Position numbers and translations under genes: made by a program | Assembly (NCBI RefSeq): GCF_029784135.1 | Contig: NC_073746.1 | Span: 297,731,614-297,795,613 of the forward strand | Direction: 5' to 3' | From: Toxorhynchites rutilus septentrionalis | Taxonomy: Eukaryota > Arthropoda > Insecta > Diptera > Culicidae | Length of the DNA stretch: 64,000 nt | The notes under the pieces: model-generated | Database searches by the model: none | What the model was told of the DNA's origin: nothing | What the model saw: the letters and a program-made list of their open reading frames with translations, nothing else | In this document: positions 43,250 through 55,559 of the stretch, in pieces | Numbering within the stretch: the first letter of the stretch is position 1 | Layout of the letters: each line of letters begins with the position of its first letter

Positions 43250-44177
43250 ATTCGTATAGGCCGATTGCAATGTTATCCTGTATTCGTAAATTGTTATAGA
43301 AAATTATTCTACTTCGTTGTGGTCAAGTGGGTCGAATCGAACAATTTGGCCATGTTCTCACTGCAGCGGGGCGTCAATGTGGAGTGAGCGGGGCGTGTTC
43401 ACTTCTCGCAACGACATTTTAATTCACTCACATTGCACCGTGCCAGCGGCGTGTCATCGTCGTGTTTTATACAAATTGTCAATGTGTATTTTTGAATGAA
43501 AGAATGAAAATTGGTTTATTTTTAAATATTTCAACGTCGTTGGACGAACCGGGACAAAAATCGGACGGTGAAAAACGTAAAAACTAAAAAAAAACACGAA
43601 AAATTAAAATTATGTCACTACTACGAACAAACATATGCAAGAGAGAAGCGGAGAAGTACAAGTATCGCCGGCGTGAAGTGTTTTCGTTTGCACGCCAGCC
43701 ACACGCCAAAGACCACGTTCACGACACGTCAGTCTGGTGTGAACACATCGGTAAGAACACACACGACTAATCGTAAGCATCACACGCCCCGCTCAAGCCA
43801 CCCTGACGCCCCGCTGCAGTGAGAACAAGGCCTTTGCTGTCAAACACGCAGTTTGGCTTCCGCCGAGGTAAAGGGACGAACAATTGTCTCGCGCTGCTAT
43901 CTTCTGAAATCCACATCGCATTTGCTCGCAAAGAACAAATGGCTTCCGTTTTCCTCGATATCAAAGGGGCATTTAATTCAGTTTCCATGGAAATTATCTC
44001 AGAGAAGCTTCAAAATCGTGGACTTTCACCAATAATTTCCTGTACAATTTACTGCCAGGAAAGCACATGTTTTTCAATCATGGCCGCTTGAAATCTCCTC
44101 GATACAGTTTTATGGGCCTACCACAAGGCTCCTGCCTAAGCCCCCTCTTGTATAGTTTTTACGTCAATGATATAGAT
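43250..44177 (+). pseudogene. I-clade LINE reverse transcriptase fragment, broken by a MITE
   Basis: Two parts, 43250-43347 and 43833-44177, match 48350-48800 of the other LINE relic closely. Readable motifs: LLSNTQFGFRRGKGTN, VFLDIKGAFNSVSMEI (catalytic Asp), MGLPQGSCLSPLLYSFYVND. It is truncated at the 5' side, split by a MITE, and cut at the 3' side by the hAT element at 44178. Confidence 0.88.
43348..43832. mobile_element. 485 bp MITE with 29 bp inverted ends, 3 bp duplication
   Basis: Ends GGCCATGTTCTCACTGCAGC and (inverted) GGCCTTGTTCTCACTGCAGC with one mismatch in 29 bp. TTT is duplicated (43345-43347 and 43833-43835). The LINE copy at 48432 reads AACAATTTGCTGTC, the empty site. The 3 bp duplication suggests PIF/Harbinger-type mobilisation (inference). 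Confidence 0.9.
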
Positions 44178-44344
44178 CAGGGGTTCTTAAACTATTTTGG
44201 GCCACAGACCCCTTTTCTAGAATTAAGTCATACCTTAGACCCCTATAGCCAAATTTCTTTGAGAATCCTATCTTTAGTATTTTTTCTTACTTAATAATTA
44301 TTAGTTTAAAAATATTGCACTTAGTAATTGACATTATTTTCCAT

Positions 44345-44495
44345 GGAGGCAATCTGGCGCAATGGTAACATCCGCGCCTCTCACGCAAAAGGTCAGGAGC
44401 TCAATTCTCACTTCCGATATTCTTCCAAAAAATCAAAGTAATATGACAAACCAGCCAAAAGTTTTGAAAGTCAGCATAATACAGAAAAAAATATG
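44345..44495 (+). mobile_element. tRNA-Glu-like SINE, uninterrupted copy
   Basis: Head with TGGCGCAATGGTAAC (A box-like), CTCTCAC loop and AGGAGCTCAATTC (degenerate B box), then TGACAAACCAGCCAAAAG and an A-rich tail. Same place in the hAT element as in copy A, so the SINE joined before the hAT copies separated. Confidence 0.6.
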
Positions 44496-44653
44496 TTCTC
44501 ATCATATTCAACAAAATAAATAGATATTAAATTTAGTAAATATTAAGTGTAATTAATAATTATTAATACAAATTACACGCAAAATATAAAAACATTGGTT
44601 TGCGATCTATCCGCAACTACCAGAATATCAAAATACAGTTCTATAAAGGTTAG

Positions 44654-44899
44654 TTAAAACCTTAAATCTCCGCGTTCGTTGATTTCAAATGGTTCCTTTG
44701 GTTTCGGATTGCTTGTAACCATATTGAAGCCTTTTTCGATAAAGTAAGATGAAAAAACGAGAAGATATTTTTCAGCAATGTCCCACAAAGCAGGATACTG
44801 TGTTTCAATATTGCATTGCAACCAGAACTTATGACAACTTTGGTTGTACTCCTGCTTGAGCTCATCATTTGTGCTGATGATAATCAACCTTTCTCTCAT
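44654..44899 (-). pseudogene. hAT transposase C-terminal (dimerisation) fragment, copy B
   Basis: The frame NIETQYPALWDIAEKYLL then FSSYFIEKGFNMV and NERGDLR is the C-terminal hAT dimerisation region of ZBED-type transposases. A further piece of the same relic (about 45001-45190) matches the central region of copy A. No complete frame. Confidence 0.8.
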
Positions 44900-45318
44900 T
44901 ATAACGTTGGCTCATTCCATGGCTGTGATATATTATGGATTTATTATCCATTGAAGAATTTGAAAACTTTGAAGATCCCTAAACATCTTAGTAAAATCTA
45001 GGGCTCAAATTTTTTGCTACTAAAAGCTGCCTGTGAATCACCTTACTTTGAGCTGTAAAACCACGATGACGACCAACCATAGATGTTGCACCATCAGTCA
45101 TCATGGAATAGCTTTGTCGGTAAAAAAAAACCGTTCCACGGCCTGAAGGATCGATTCTCCTCCGGTATCAGTCTCCATATATGTAGCAAAAATCATTTCT
45201 TGTCACACATTTTCATCTTTAATACATCAAACATACCCTAACAACAGAGCTTCATTGCTGGATAATGGACTTGTCCAGCTGGAGAGAAAATCTGTTGGTC
45301 TATAATAAGTTGAATATC

Positions 45319-45730
45319 ATATCATTTCATTTCATGAGATAACGTGGTAGAATCCGGAAGTTAATTCTGTTCAAAATTGTACACAAAAATACCATTAAAG
45401 ACAATAATACCATTTTCTTCTGTTTATTCAATTATGTAGAAGGAGAAAAGGTGTTATCATTTATCATTTTTAAACACAAGTCTAAATAGCTAAAATCTGT
45501 ATAAATATAAGCCTGAGTCAAATAAATCTATGACTACAGAAGTATGAGTATATCCTTTCGAACTTCAAAATCAGCAGCCAGTTAAATTCATTAATTTAAT
45601 TTTTTTCATAACCAAACAACATGCTCGATATTATGACATCCTGGACCACAATTACATAAATTGTTAGTAACAAGACCTATACGATAAAGACATGCATCGA
45701 GCCCGAATAGACTGAACATTAGAGAAAAAA
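45319..45730. other. No gene seen
   Basis: AT-rich spacer without supported features. Confidence 0.4.
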
Positions 45731-47157
45731 GTCACAGGAGGGTTGTGTCCGAGACTCGACCGCATGGTTGACGTAGGATTCCGTTAGGCTATGTGTTGAT
45801 TTTGGATATGTTTGAAGAATTACATCGCTAAACTCTTTAATAATGATTCGGTGGCCCTGGGAATGGCCGTTTTGTTTAGTTGTTGGGTATGTTTGGTTCA
45901 CTCCACCAGTGTTTACCGAGTGATGATGACAGAAGGATGGTAAACAGTCGTTGGATAAGGCGTATCAGATAAAAGATGCCAAAGTGGATATATATGATGA
46001 AAACCACCCTCTGTGATCCTAGACGAGACGAGATCCATGCCTCCTGTGTTATGTATGGATGAAATAAAGAGGAAAAAAACTCATCAATGTAATATAAAAT
46101 AATTACCAATACCGAACACAATTATCAATTCTTCTCATCAGTAAAAACATGTCACTTTAATATAGAGAAAACATATTTGAAATGGAAAGGTTATTTTCTT
46201 TTATAATTTTTACTTTCTGAGTGTTTATTCAACCCAATGCGAATTTTAATTGGACTAACAACACCTAATACTATATGGGAAATTACTTTTTCTAATATTT
46301 CTTCACTTTTCCAATCTTTCTCGCTGTATAAACTTTCCTTGGGTGAAAATGAACACAACAAAACATACAGCTTAAACCAAACGACCCGTTCTCGAGCGGG
46401 AACACGCCTTGATTTTTATTTATGAAAATTGAAATAAATCGTTTCATATTTCAAGTCATTTTCAACACAACTGCTACCATATAGAATTTTACACTTACAC
46501 TTGTGCTAAATTTTTCACAATACACAATCGGTCATTAGTATGAAATTTCACAAAGCAACCAAGCTTCAAATTTAAATTTTATTTACCAGAATTAATCGTA
46601 TCACCTTACTTGCAACATAAAAATGCCCCCGACTTGCATATATTTGTAATGCCGATTTCCCTGGGGCACCTTGGTTTGATGTCTCTGTTCGGGAACAGTT
46701 TTCGGTGAAAACAAAAGCTCCCCCTACTTTCATGTATTTGCAATGTTGATTTTCTCCGGACAACTTGGTTTTCATGACTTTCGATAGGAATGAAAGTTCC
46801 CCCTACTTTCATGTATTTTCAATGTCGATTTCCCCCAGACAGCTTGGTTTTGATGTCTCTGTTAGGGACCCGCCGCATGCGTCGTCAATTTCGACCAACC
46901 AGATGTGGGTATTTCCGTTAGGATAGGGGTTGAGATTTTTCAATTATTCGATAGTTAGTTACATGATATATATTATTTTATTCCAGGTGAAAAATTGTTA
47001 TAGAGTGCCGAAATCGTTTGATGCAAAAATCTCATCAATCCATCATGAAATGACTGAGCAATAAACGTTTGAAATTGGACATTTTTCACGATGCGATCGA
47101 TTTTCGTTTTTCAATTTGTACCCCCATATGTTCCCGAAAGACGTAATCCTACGTCAA
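45731..47157 (+). repeat. R-family long repeat, copy B (both ends visible)
   Basis: Starts CACAGGAGGGTTGTGTCC, GTTGACGTAGGATTCCG; ends GACGTAATCCTACGTCA, the inverted form of the start. It contains three reversed units of the 96 bp satellite (46615-46870) and lacks the insertion carried by copy A at 8490-8827. Confidence 0.75.
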
Positions 47158-47317
47158 TAGAGTAAAACCATCTTCCAAGATTATTCCTCTATTGATTCTA
47201 TCACCTTACAACTGTCTGTTTGCCCGAAAAATGGAGAATAATTCTTTATACGCATCGACTCACGTTGTGAGCTAACACCGAGTTGCCGGCATAAAGATTG
47301 TTCGTTGCGTAAGGGAG

Positions 47318-47457
47318 GAACTGTTTTTGTGCGATTTCTCATTCGTGTGACTATTTAGGTGCGATTTTATTATTTGTGCGATTTGTGTGATTCAAGATGT
47401 CATAATAAAATCGCTCAAACGAGGAATCACGCAAAAAGGGACCGCACAAAAACAGGT
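47318..47457. repeat. Imperfect inverted repeat, ~54 bp arms
   Basis: CTGTTTTTGTGCGATTTC... at 47320 and ...GACCGCACAAAAACAG at 47457 face each other; the central parts AGGTGCGATTTTATTA / TAATAAAATCGCTC also pair. It lies just before the truncated LINE. Confidence 0.55.
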
Positions 47458-47477
47458 TTGCCTATATAGAAATCAAG

Positions 47478-50400
47478 TACATTGTTTCCAAGATCCCCAC
47501 GGTAGTGATCACCTACCAATAATTTTATCGATCGCCAATGAATCAAAATCTAGTGAGTCAGTCGATATTGCGTATGACCTCACGAAGAATATTGACTGGA
47601 GAAAATTTACAGAATTAATATCTGAAGGAATCATTTCGATGCATGAACTTCCTCCCCTTGAAGAGTATAATTTTATATCAAGTTTGATTTACGATAGCGC
47701 ACTTCAAGCTCAAAAGAAACGTGGTACCGGCTACCACTTTCCGACGTCGTGCTCCATCACTTTGGTGGGACAAGGAATGTTCAAAGGTCTACATTGAAAA
47801 ATCATCCGCTTTCAAAAAATTCAGGAAAACTGGATTAGTGGAATGGTTTCGAAAGTACCAAGCTCTAGAAGCCAAACTAAAAGGTCTGATTAAAGCAAAA
47901 AAGCGTGGATATTGGCGGAAGTTCGTCAATGGTTTGTCAAGGGAGACCGCTATGAGTACTCTTTGGAATACGGCTAGTAGAATGCGTGGCTGGAACCATA
48001 CCAATGAAAGTGAGGAATACTCTGACCGTTGGATTTTCAAATTTGCAAGGAAGGTTTGTCCCGATTCTGTTCCTGCACAAAGCGTCGTACGCGATATTCC
48101 GCTCCAATGCGATTATGAGAATTTTTCGATGGTAGAATTCTCAATTGCCCTCCTCTCATGTAACAATTTAGCTCCGGGGTCGGACAAGATTAAATTCAAC
48201 TTGTTGAAGAATCTTCCCGACTTGGCAAAACAGCGTTTGCTGAACTTGTTCAACAAGTTTCTGGAGCTGAATATTGTCCCGCATGACTGGAGACAAGTGA
48301 GAGTGATAGCCATACGAAAACCCAACAAGCCGGCTTGCGATCACAACTCGTATAGGCCGATTGCAATGTTATCCTGTATTCGCAAATTGTTAGAGAAAAT
48401 GATTCTACTTCGTTTAGACAAGTGGGTCGAAACGAACAATTTGCTGTCAAATACGCAGTTTGGCTTCCGCCGAGGTAAAGGGATGAATGATTGTCTCGCG
48501 CTGCTATCTTCTGAAATCCAAATCGTATTTGCTCGCAAAGAACAAATGGCTTCCGTTTTTCTCGATATCAAAGGGGCATTTGATTCAGTTTCCATGGAAA
48601 TTCTCTCAGAGAAGCTTCATAATCGTGGACTTTCACCAATTCTGAATAATTTCCTGTACAATTTACTGTCAGAAAAGCACATGAATTTCTCTCATGGCAA
48701 CTCAAAATCTTCTCGTTACAGTTTTATGGGCCTACCGCAAGGCTCCTGCCTAAGCCCCCTCTTGTACAGTTTTTACGTCAATGATATAGATGATTGTCTA
48801 ACTAGAGACTGAACGCTGAGACAACTTGCAGACGATGGAGTTATTTCCATCACGGGTACTAATCCCGTCGCTCTGCAAAAGTCGTTGCAAGATACCAAGA
48901 ACAATCTGTTCACGTGGGCCCTCAAGCTGGGTATCGAATTCTCTACGGAGAAAACTAAAATGGTCGTTTTTTCTAGGAAGCACGGACCCGCCCAATTCCA
49001 GCTTTACCTATCCGGCAAAACGATCCAACACTCTATGTTTTTCAAATACCTGGGTGTATATTTTGATTCTATATGTACCTGGGGGAGACACATTGCGTAT
49101 TTGAAACAGAAATGCCAGCAAAGAATCAATTTTCTCCAAACAATAACCGGAACATGGTGGGGTGCCCATCCAGGAGACCTCATTCAGTTGTACAAAACAA
49201 CGATATTGTCAGTGTTAGAATATGGCAGTTTTTGCTTCCGATCAGCTGCCAGGATTCATATTATCAAGCTGGAGAGGATACAATATCGTTGCTTGCGTAT
49301 AGCCATGGGGTGTTTGCATTCGACACATACGATGAGTCTCGAAGTTTTGGCAGGAGTACCCCCGCTTACTCTTCGGTTCACAGAATTATCCTACAGATTT
49401 CTCATCCGTTGCAAGATCATGAATCCATTGGCAATTGATAACTTCGAAAATTTACTTCAACTGACTCCTCAGTCAACTTTTATGTCTTTGTACCATGATT
49501 ACCTTACCCATGAAGTGCACCCTCCACCAGGCATCTCCAATCATGTTTGCTTTTCATACTTTTGCAATTCCTCTGTCATTTTTGATCTGTCCATGCGACA
49601 AAAAATCCATGGAATCCCAGATCATCTACGCCCCAATGTTGTTCCGTCGATATTTTCGGAAAAATATGGGAAAGTTAGATCTGATAAAATGTTCTTTACT
49701 GACGGTTCATTCATAAACGAGTCCACTAGCTTCGGCATCTTCAATGAAAATTCCAGTGCCTCTTTCAAACTCAAAGATACTTTTTCTGTGTATGTCGCCG
49801 AAATGGGTGCGACATACTACGCACTAGGGATCATTGAAACATTGCCCATCGACCATTATTTTATTTTACCAGACAGTCTCAGCTCAATAAAGGCAATCCG
49901 CTCAATGAAGGTTGATAAACGCTCATCTTATTTCCTAACAAGAATAAGACATCTATTTAGTGTTTTGGTCGAAAAATTATTCAAGATTACCTTGGCATGG
50001 GTTCCCTCTCATTGCTCGATTCCGAGGAATAAGAAAGCGGACTCGCTGGCTAAGGTAGGCACTTCAGAAGGCACACTTTTTGAAAGGCAAATTGCTTATA
50101 ACGATTTTTTTCACATTCCTCGTCAGTACACACTCGTAAGCGCATGTGGAGGAAGATGAGTTCAGTCGTTGGTTACACACGCTTATCCCTAAGGTCTCGA
50201 CGAATGCATGGTTCAAGAGATTGAATGTAGGTCGTGATTTCATTCGCGTGATATCTCGGCTTATGTCCAATCACTACAACCTAAACGTGCATCTCTATCG
50301 CATTGGGCTCGCAGCAAACAATCTATGTGATTGTGGCGATGGCTACCACGACATCGAGCATGTTGTCTGGTCGTGTATCCGGTTCCTTGCTGCCCGCTCT

Positions 50401-50532
50401 CAGCTTTCCAGAACATTGAGGGCACTGGGCAGACAATCGGATATCTCCGTCCGGGATATCTTAGGTAGCCGTGATCCTGATATTCTGCTTCATCTATACC
50501 TATTCCTCAGAAACGCCGATGTCAACGTTTAA
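47478..50532 (+). pseudogene. I-clade LINE ORF2 relic (5'-truncated)
   Basis: Begins in the endonuclease domain (FQDPHGSDHLPI), continues with the linker, then reverse transcriptase: FRRGKGMNDCLALLSSE, VFLDIKGAFDSVSMEI (catalytic Asp), GLPQGSCLSPLLYSFYVND, QLADDGV (ADD), and RNase H: MFFTDGSFINESTSFGIF, DSLSSIKAI, WVPSHCSIPRNKKADSLAK. The C-terminal CDCGDGYHDIEHVVWSC zinc motif is present, ending at TAA 50530. Lesions: a frameshift near 47730, TGA at about 48810 in place of a Cys codon (LTQNC in the 58 kb copy), and a frameshift near 50135. It is a different subfamily from the LINE at 55605, closer to the fragment at 43250. Confidence 0.92.
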
Positions 50533-50743
50533 TGATGAACTTCGTTGTGTCCCTGTTTCATATCCCTCCTATCCGATCGATAAACTTTTACTTAATCGCG
50601 GCAATACATACACATACTCTTTACAGATACACAGGTCGAAGGTTGTGCAGGCCACTGATCATTCGACAAGAGCCAAAGGTTGTACCGCTAATGACAACTC
50701 TACACGAGCTGAAGATTGTACTGCCCGGGGCCCATTCTACCCT

Positions 50744-50791
50744 GGATTCCCTGGACCCTGGATTCCCTGGACCCTGGATTCCCTGGACCCT
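50744..50791. repeat. 16 bp minisatellite, three perfect units
   Basis: GGATTCCCTGGACCCT three times in tandem, in the sequence following the LINE relic. Confidence 0.95.
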
Positions 50792-51231
50792 GGATGTGAT
50801 TTTTTATTTTGCGATTTTGGAATCTTCGCTCAATTTTCCAACCGGACGAATTTATTTACGTTGTTGAATGACAATTGGTGCTACGTACGCTTCATAGTAC
50901 CTTCAAGAGACAAAACAGACAAGAGGGTTCGATAGATTTAAAACGCTTTTAAAACGAAAAATATTGATGGAAATTAGCTATACCCTCTCAAATATGCTTT
51001 GTATGTAACGCAGTAACACATTTTCTGCAATTGGGTAAATATAAAACCCACCAATATATCCAATATAAAAACGAAGAAACGGACAACTATTGACAAATAT
51101 CAGTAACGCAGACGATGGCGGACTGTGAATCGTTGGATAGTATATTATTCCATATTCGCCTAAACTGTGCAAAACATCCAATGTAATATTAATGTTGAGT
51201 TCCACTGTTCGTCGAAAAGCAGTAAATACAA

Positions 51232-51635
51232 ATAAAAGTCCATAAATAAGGGAAGCAATATGGATGTGTTTCAAATTCAGAATATCGATGTGACTACTTC
51301 TCGATTGAATGACAACGACGAAGTAATGCGCCAACAAATTGGTCGATATATCAGCACCAATGAAGTTGTCTGTCATATCTTTGGTTTCACAATTCATGAA
51401 CGGGACCCAACAGTCATGAATTTGGCTGTCCATTCAGAAAACCTAGTTTTCACTAACGAGACCGTAACTGAACAGAATTAATATTGATTTTCTTTATTTC
51501 ATTTTCTACTTTAAGACAAAAATATATCACTTTTTTCACTTCACATTTTACTTATTAACACTGTTTATTCAATCACCAAAATATTCACCAGAAATAATTT
51601 ATTTGGCAGAACAACACGTTTGCCGGGTCAGCTAG
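51232..51635 (+). mobile_element. Helitron remnant with helicase-protein fragment and 3' end
   Basis: The plus strand at 51248-51481 reads KGSNMDVFQIQ and then QQIGRYISTNEVVCHIFGF followed by TIHERDPTVMNLAVH, a conserved part of Helitron Rep/helicase proteins that follows the KYxxKY tyrosine motif; that motif itself is not readable here. About 150 bp downstream the element ends TTTGCCGGGTCAGCTAG at 51635, the CTRR-type terminus. Everything else of the protein is missing. Confidence 0.8.
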
Positions 51636-52029
51636 TAATTAATAAAATAAAATTAAGTAGAAATTTTCATTCAAATTTTAACAATTTAAGACTGCCTTTG
51701 GGCCTACAGAACCGATAGAGATTAATTTGCCTCCCTAAATGGTTGTTGACACTGTTATTCGTCATAGCGGATAAAGTGACAGCCAAGCTGTCTTGTTACT
51801 GAAAATGTGTGTAAACGCACAGCACCAGTCAATTAGTGATCTAGATATGGCGTGCCGTTGACGTTCAAGTATACTGACTAACTGGCGGCCAATTACTGGT
51901 CAACGTGTAAATCAGCTATTATTGATAGTCGGAAATTAGACATAAGAACTAAAAGGTGATTAGGGGAAAGGAGAGTTTCGATTGCATCGCCATTTTCGAG
52001 GAAAAGACCTGAGGAACAACGATAGAAAG
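51636..52029. other. No gene seen
   Basis: Shares GAAATTTTCATTCAAAT and neighbouring phrases with 5655-5690, so it is at least partly repetitive. Confidence 0.45.
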
Positions 52030-52650
52030 ATAGGGCCCTATTATAGAAATCGAATCGAGGATTCGATACAATCACTATCACTATCACACCGAGTAGAGGG
52101 TCTTCGTAGCCACTTGGTTACGCGTTCGCTTCCTAAGCGATCGATCGTGAGTTCAAACTCAGGGCCCTCAATTGACCATCTTTGTGTTATTATAGAATAA
52201 CTACGTCCACGCAACAATCATCAGCGATGGAGATCGATCCACGGTCGAAAAGAGATCGATTCATCCATACAACTGCTCTGCTCTGCAAGAAAAATCGGGC
52301 TGCTGTTCTATAAATAACCCAACGATGATCAATATCAACTGTCTCCGCTGTCCGGTCTGCTGAACAATGGAAAAACAGATAGAATACCCTTACGCCTAAA
52401 TGGCTACTACAGTGTAATTTACCATAATGTAATGGAACAGAAAACCTAACGCCTAAATGACTACTACTACTACTGTGTAATTTACAATTCCTAGAAACAT
52501 AAACATATGTACATGTACACGATAAAAACTCGGCTCTGTTACAGATAAAATGCTAATGAGCCTAATAAATGTATAAATGGGATAAAAAAATAAATCACAC
52601 CGAGTAAAATCTGGAATTATAGAAATCGAGGAAAACAGCTCGATTCGTTA
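52030..52650. mobile_element. MITE (TATAGAAATCGA ends) that received a SINE
   Basis: CCCTATTATAGAAATCGAATCG at the left and GGAATTATAGAAATCGAGG at the right lie around the SINE; the same end motif is at 848-870. The exact outer limits are approximate. Confidence 0.5.
52096..52593 (+). mobile_element. 498 bp tRNA-related SINE with 13 bp target duplication
   Basis: ATCACACCGAGTA at 52083-52095 and 52594-52606 flank the element. It begins GAGGGTCTTCGTAGCC (A box-like TAGCCACTTGGTTACGC), has a perfect seven-base loop TTCCTAA (anticodon CCT, Arg-like) on a TCGC/GCGA stem and a B box-like GATCGTGAGTTCAAACT. The T arm does not fold canonically, so it is tRNA-derived, not a tRNA gene. The 3' end is A-rich (GATAAAAAAATAA). 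The tail contains a 60 bp imperfect duplication (ACGCCTAAATGGCTACTAC / ACGCCTAAATGACTACTAC). Feilai-like naming is possible but unchecked. Confidence 0.85.
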
Positions 52651-55000
52651 CTCTGCTCGAATGTCAGTGGCGTTGCAGAAATATTTTGAAACGAGTTTGA
52701 AATGTTTCACAAAGCACTATAGAAAGGATGCCAAATCTTTTTTTGAGACATCTGCTATGAAAATGATAAATATCTATATTTCTAAAAGTGTTAATATGGT
52801 TATGTTTTGGAGAAAACTAATATTCCCTCAACGAATGAAGCTCAATAGGCGTAATGCATGCTTGGATGTGTAATAAAAACGACATCATGGAACAATTTGC
52901 TTTACAAAAATATAATTATTAGAAAATTAATCTTTTCATGTATTTTCACAACTGCAATCTATTGGCGATCTAACGTACAAATCTACACCTAGGTGGTGCT
53001 GCGGTGAAAGTGATGATAGTTTTTAGTTTTGCAATGTTAGCTTATGGAAGGTTAGAGTTTTTTCCATAAATTATAATGTTTTAATCATAAAAGATTATTT
53101 GATTGCGATGAGTTTGGAAGAAAATTAATTCTGCGCAATTTTATGTATAACATGTTATTTCCTTACCTTTTTCAGCAGTGAAAATTGTATAAATGTTGAC
53201 AATGGTTAAATCAAAAAGGAAATTCGAGAGCACACTCAAAAACAAGTTGAAAAATGCATGGTTCCTGCATGTGAGAACTACCTTCCAAATAACGGAAGTA
53301 AAATATACGTGATTTGTTTTTGAGTTTTAGGTTACCTTATCATCATTTTCTTAGTTCAAAAACAAAATCCATATGTCTCACCGATCGTTTACGTTTAGCG
53401 TTAGATCGTCAATGGAATTTCGAAAATATAGAAAATAAAATATAAGGATATTATAAATACCGGAACGGGCCTATCCGGCGAACTCAAAGAGATTGACGAT
53501 GTCCACCTTCTACGAAGCGGTATGGAGCTCCCAACAAAACACAGTTGCTTCACTGTTTTCGTCATAACTTCCGCAGTTCAACTTTTGTTTAAAAACTCAT
53601 GGGTTACTATGGTTGCCGATGCACAAGTGGTCAGGTTTTAAGGTGGACGCATGAAAAAATGGTAAAATTTGTCCATTTTTTCAATTCAAGCGTTACCTTC
53701 CTCTCCTGCGTAATCCTACGTTAAAAAGGTGAAAAAATAAATCGAAATCATCGCATAGGTATAATATCCAACTTGCGTTAACTGGAACACCGCCAATGCT
53801 ATTGATCGTTAACGAGTAATGTTATGGGATACTACAATACACATTTCATCAGCGTCTAAACCAGAAATAAAATTCCCATTCAATTTTGGAGTAAACAAAG
53901 AAAACAAAAACACTATCTAGAAAAAACGATACTTTCTTTGCACCCAAAAATCGTCGCAGACTTCGTCATTAAATCACTTTGCTTCAATCACCCCAAAATA
54001 TTGCATAGACTCGCCTTCAGCAACAAGTAAACTGATTCAATTACATTACGTGATTGAGAAAATTAAAAGTGCTATCGTTAGTATCACTCAATTAGAAAAT
54101 TGATACTTTCCTTTCACCGAACAACCCTCACGCACTCCTTCATCGAGTCCTTTTGTTTCGATCGTCCCAAAGGATGGAAACAAAAAATCGGTGACCTGGA
54201 TTCACTACCAGTCTTACCACGCTCCAATCCCTTCCTAATCCTCCCACTCACTTTTCCTATCTTGTTGGAACAATAAAATTATAAAACACCATTTCCCACA
54301 GCGCGCCCTTAGAGATTAAAGAGCCTCTCATCACGATGGGACTTTAAGCGTACCCAAACATGGGTAGGAACTGGATGCGCGGGAGGGTGGAAGCACTTCA
54401 CCCGTTTTTATTCAACAAGCGTATGATCACCTCGTTTCGCATCTCGCATGGCCTACTGCACTTCTACTGAGGGATGATTGGCGTTCGAGTAGTGCGAACG
54501 CGTGCCGCGCCACCTGCTATTAGTGAAATCCGAGCTGCATTATTTATTGATGGGAACCGATTTTAAATATTGCCTAGCTTACTTTGATTCTACTAGCATC
54601 GACAGGTCGCTCTCTCCCGGCTCCCGGCCGGAGACTGATTATGCGAAACGCATTATTTTGTAATTAAGAGCTTATTTTATATGCGGGATGGTTACATCAA
54701 CTCGAACGACTCGTGGCTTTTAGGAATTGCTTTATGAATTGGGGCAAACTTGAAACATGCGGGGGTTTACAAAATTCGTTGCCCCGAATATACGTTTTAC
54801 TATCGGTTTACACTGAGATAAATAGTATGAATCCAATGACAATTAGAGGATTGGAATAAATCCAAATATTTCTATACATTTCTATAATATTATTTCTATA
54901 CATATCGTCACACATAAATCTAAAAAACTGAGATATTTCCTGTATTGACAATAAAACGCAGACAGATGGCACTACTGGCGCGTATCAAGGTTATGATTAG
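52651..55000. other. Gene-free stretch, partly repeat-poor
   Basis: No supported reading frame, RNA gene or paired repeat ends. 54380-54780 has a more balanced composition, and no repeat match in the window; it could be host intron or intergenic DNA. A TACACTGAGATAAA phrase near 54810 resembles CACTG-type element ends. Confidence 0.45.
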
Positions 55001-55474
55001 GCTAGGCGCAAATTGAGAAGCGTATAGCGCTCGTAAGCGAACGCAAGACTACCAACACGACTCATACGTGCCACAAACGTAGCGTGGTGGAGCGCATATT
55101 GAGTCGCAGTTTGGTGTAAATGACATGCCACTCGCATACAATGACTGATTAACACAGAGTTGCGCGATATATTTATTTACTAACACAATCACCCGACCAG
55201 TACAGCCATACAGTGTCAAACCCACGGCGCTATATGATTGTTCGCCAACACAACTACCACAACCGGCATGACCAGTACGAGAAACTGTGGTTCAGCCACA
55301 GCGTCGCGCGAGTCGTGTCTCACGAGCGCTCCACCATCTCGCGTCATCTGGCCAATTTGCGCCGTTCTATCTGTTTTCATTAGCCACAAAAACAGGCGCT
55401 ATATCGCGCCAAGTTACTCGCGCTATATCGCGCCAAGTTACTCGCGCTATATGCGTCTCAATTTGCGCCTTGCC
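55001..55474. mobile_element. 474 bp MITE with TTAG target duplication, copy 2 (long form)
   Basis: TTAG at 54997-55000 and 55475-55478. Ends GGCGCAAATTGAGAAGCG and (inverted) GGCGCAAATTGAGACGCA. It is the reverse complement of 8490-8827 plus about 130 bp that includes the second inverted end and a short tandem CGCTATATCGCGCCAAGTTA. Confidence 0.85.
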
Positions 55475-55559
55475 TTAGATTGTAAAATCTCTTGGAAGAA
55501 CACATACAAAGTTTCAGCCAAATCGGTCTATTTCTTTGTGTTTGACATTCGTTTGGATC

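Larger units (their letters stand above)
44178..45318 (-). mobile_element. hAT-type element relic, copy B
   Basis: Starts CAGGGGTTCTTAAACTATTTTGGG inside the LINE fragment and parallels copy A (30086-33725), but without the DD37E, second SINE and MITE insertions. The far end is not defined. Confidence 0.75.

Noticed and set aside
52096..52170. tRNA-Arg(CCT) gene
   Set aside because: The anticodon loop is good, but the T arm does not pair canonically and the segment is the head of a 498 bp SINE with target duplications.
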